Below, piece by piece: positions 62,788-64,000 of a stretch of DNA of 64,000 nt. Origin of the DNA: Campylobacter sp. RM16192 (GTDB lineage Bacteria; Campylobacterota; Campylobacteria; Campylobacterales; Campylobacteraceae); NCBI RefSeq assembly GCF_004803855.2, contig NZ_CP012552.1, positions 496,001 to 560,000 on the forward strand, in the 5' to 3' direction. Every line of letters begins with the position of its first letter. Position 1 is the first letter of the stretch. The notes under the pieces were generated by a model. It worked only from the letters and a program-made list of their open reading frames with translations. It was not told where the DNA came from and made no database searches. The position numbers and the translations under genes are program-made.

Positions 62788-64000
62788 TTATAGTTTTACC
62801 ATTTTTTCAGGCTTTCTAAAATATGCCAAAATTGATATCGCAACCATTACAACTACACTCATCCATACAAAGTCAGGCACCGGCACAGGATCACCGGCTG
62901 CGTATGAGTGCATACCGCTTAAGTAGAAGTTTACGCCAAAATATGTCATTATGATAGACCAGTAAGCAAACATTGAAGTAACGGCAAATGCGTATTGATT
63001 ATTTAGCTTCGGAACAAATCTTATATGTAATACTGCAGCATATATTAGTATAGAAACCAAGGCCCAAGTCTCTTTAGAGTCCCAGCCCCAATATCTTCCC
63101 CAGCTCTCGTTAGCCCAAATACCACCTAAGAAGTTACCAAGAGTAAGAAGGCTAAGGCCTAAAATCATAGCCATTTCGTTTATGCGAGTAGCTTCTAAGA
63201 TATTTCTTGACATCTCTTTGTGCTCTTTTTTGCCTTGTAGAGCAAATAAGACAAGCACAAACATACCAAGAAGAGAGCAAAGTCCCAAGAATCCATAGCT
63301 AGCAGTAATAACTGAAACGTGGATTGTAAGCCAATATGACTTAAGAACAGGAACTAGTGTCGTAATCTGAGGATCCATCCAGCTTAGGTGAGCTACAAAT
63401 AGTGTAACGCCCGCCAAGATCGAGGTAAGCGCCATTGAAATAGGGCTTCTGTTTGAAAATACTATACCTGAAAGACTAAGTGCCCAAGCTATATATATCA
63501 TAGATTCGTAAGCATTACTCCAAGGGGCGTGTCCTGAGATGTACCAACGCAACGCAAGTCCTGCAGTATGAGCTACAAAGGCTAGGATATTTATAGAATA
63601 TACGATTTTAAACATCCAATTTATATTTAGTCTCGGCTTAGCCATCTTAATAAAGACAAAGCATAGTAGTCCAAATCCAGCAAATAGATAGATAGGTATC
63701 AAAGATTGGAAAATCTTATATTTATTAAATAAAATTTCCATATCTACTCGCTCTTTACTCGGTATTACAGCTTTACCATGCTCTTCTTGATATGTTTTAA
63801 TTTCTGCCAAAACCCTATTTGGAACGCTCCAATTTCCACTATTTGATGCGTCGCTTACACCTGCAAAGTATTCTTGCAACATTCTGCTAATTGGCTCTCT
63901 CTCTTCCTTAGGAAAATACATCATAGCGCTTGCAGGTGCATACCAAGTGTGGTTAGGATCATCTAGCTTTGGAAACATTGTAAAAATTTCGCCTACAAAT
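62788..64000 (-). CDS. CcsBA-type cytochrome c biogenesis protein, C-terminal part (runs off the window)
   Basis: The frame is open to the window edge, so the Met at 63978 is internal and the 5' part is missing. The visible 403 or so codons hold about eight membrane helices and the heme-handling WWD-type motif WANESWGRYWGWDSKETWAL, with conserved His on flanking loops (LRWYISGHAPWSNAYES; YLSGMHSY). In Campylobacter the CcsB and CcsA parts are fused into a protein of about 1000 residues that exports heme and attaches it to c-type cytochromes. This would serve NapB and the monoheme cytochrome in this window. Confidence 0.9.
   Translation of the reverse strand, partial: FVGEIFTMFPKLDDPNHTWYAPASAMMYFPKEEREPISRMLQEYFAGVSDASNSGNWSVPNRVLAEIKTYQEEHGKAVIPSKERVDMEILFNKYKIFQSLIPIYLFAGFGLLCFVFIKMAKPRLNINWMFKIVYSINILAFVAHTAGLALRWYISGHAPWSNAYESMIYIAWALSLSGIVFSNRSPISMALTSILAGVTLFVAHLSWMDPQITTLVPVLKSYWLTIHVSVITASYGFLGLCSLLGMFVLVLFALQGKKEHKEMSRNILEATRINEMAMILGLSLLTLGNFLGGIWANESWGRYWGWDSKETWALVSILIYAAVLHIRFVPKLNNQYAFAVTSMFAYWSIIMTYFGVNFYLSGMHSYAAGDPVPVPDFVWMSVVVMVAISILAYFRKPEKMVKL

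Overview
The window is an AT-rich chromosomal segment of a Campylobacter-type epsilonproteobacterium. The evidence is a tmRNA whose reading frame encodes the Campylobacter tag ANNVKFAPAYAKAA, a major outer membrane porin (MOMP), a napAGHBFLD nitrate reductase operon, a dapD-mrp / ispDF / HP1021-type regulator / sat-like / pgpA neighbourhood, a Chu-type heme locus and the split tupA / tupBC tungstate locus. The species cannot be named safely from the sequence. The arrangement differs from what I know of C. jejuni, so another Campylobacter species is likely. No rRNA, tRNA or CRISPR array was seen.

Layout. 1-4.1 kb: the tail of an upstream gene (probably frdB) and a pair of dynamin-like GTPases. 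4.1-8.3 kb: housekeeping genes (AI-2E-family membrane protein, ruvB, Sel1-repeat protein, panB) and a small Hpt-like protein. 8.4-11.6 kb: ssrA followed by a decayed integrated element. The element has a twice-frameshifted P4-type integrase, repeated arm-type motifs at both ends, a cluster of hairpins, an EexN-like entry-exclusion lipoprotein remnant and a near-copy of the ssrA 3' end as the far attachment site. 12.0-17.1 kb: a five-gene cluster of exported proteins, three of them lipoproteins including an LpoB-like one, ending at a strong terminator. This is the least understood system in the window. 17.5-24.2 kb: napAGHBFLD, with a perfect FNR/CRP-type box placed at about -41.5 from a predicted start site. 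24.3-29.4 kb: an M20 amidohydrolase, a hypothetical protein, a lipoprotein gene frameshifted at a T7 run, a c-type cytochrome, MOMP and Dps. 29.6-31.6 kb: pgi-galU.

31.8-44.6 kb is a large iron/heme region on the minus strand. It holds exbB-exbD, a TonB receptor, chuBCD, tonB, an anaerobic radical-SAM heme-degradation protein (HutW/ChuW type) and a flavodoxin. Upstream lie a second, paralogous TonB receptor, a HugZ/ChuZ heme oxygenase with a His-rich tail, and a peptide/siderophore-type ABC exporter. Fur-like motifs precede several of these units. Together the genes would take heme across the outer membrane, through the periplasm and inner membrane, and open the porphyrin ring both with and without oxygen.

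44.7-51.3 kb: tungstate transporter, YigZ, MsrAB, LMW phosphatase and an ABC-F protein. 51.8-54 kb: a membrane diguanylate cyclase and an alpha/beta hydrolase. 54-58.5 kb: dapD, mrp, a small outer-membrane protein whose promoter spacer contains a G9 tract (probable phase-variable switch), and thiC. 58.6-64 kb: ispDF, an atypical HP1021-like response regulator, an ATP-sulfurylase-like protein with altered active-site motifs, pgpA, a small membrane protein and the 3' part of a CcsBA-type cytochrome c biogenesis gene that runs off the window.
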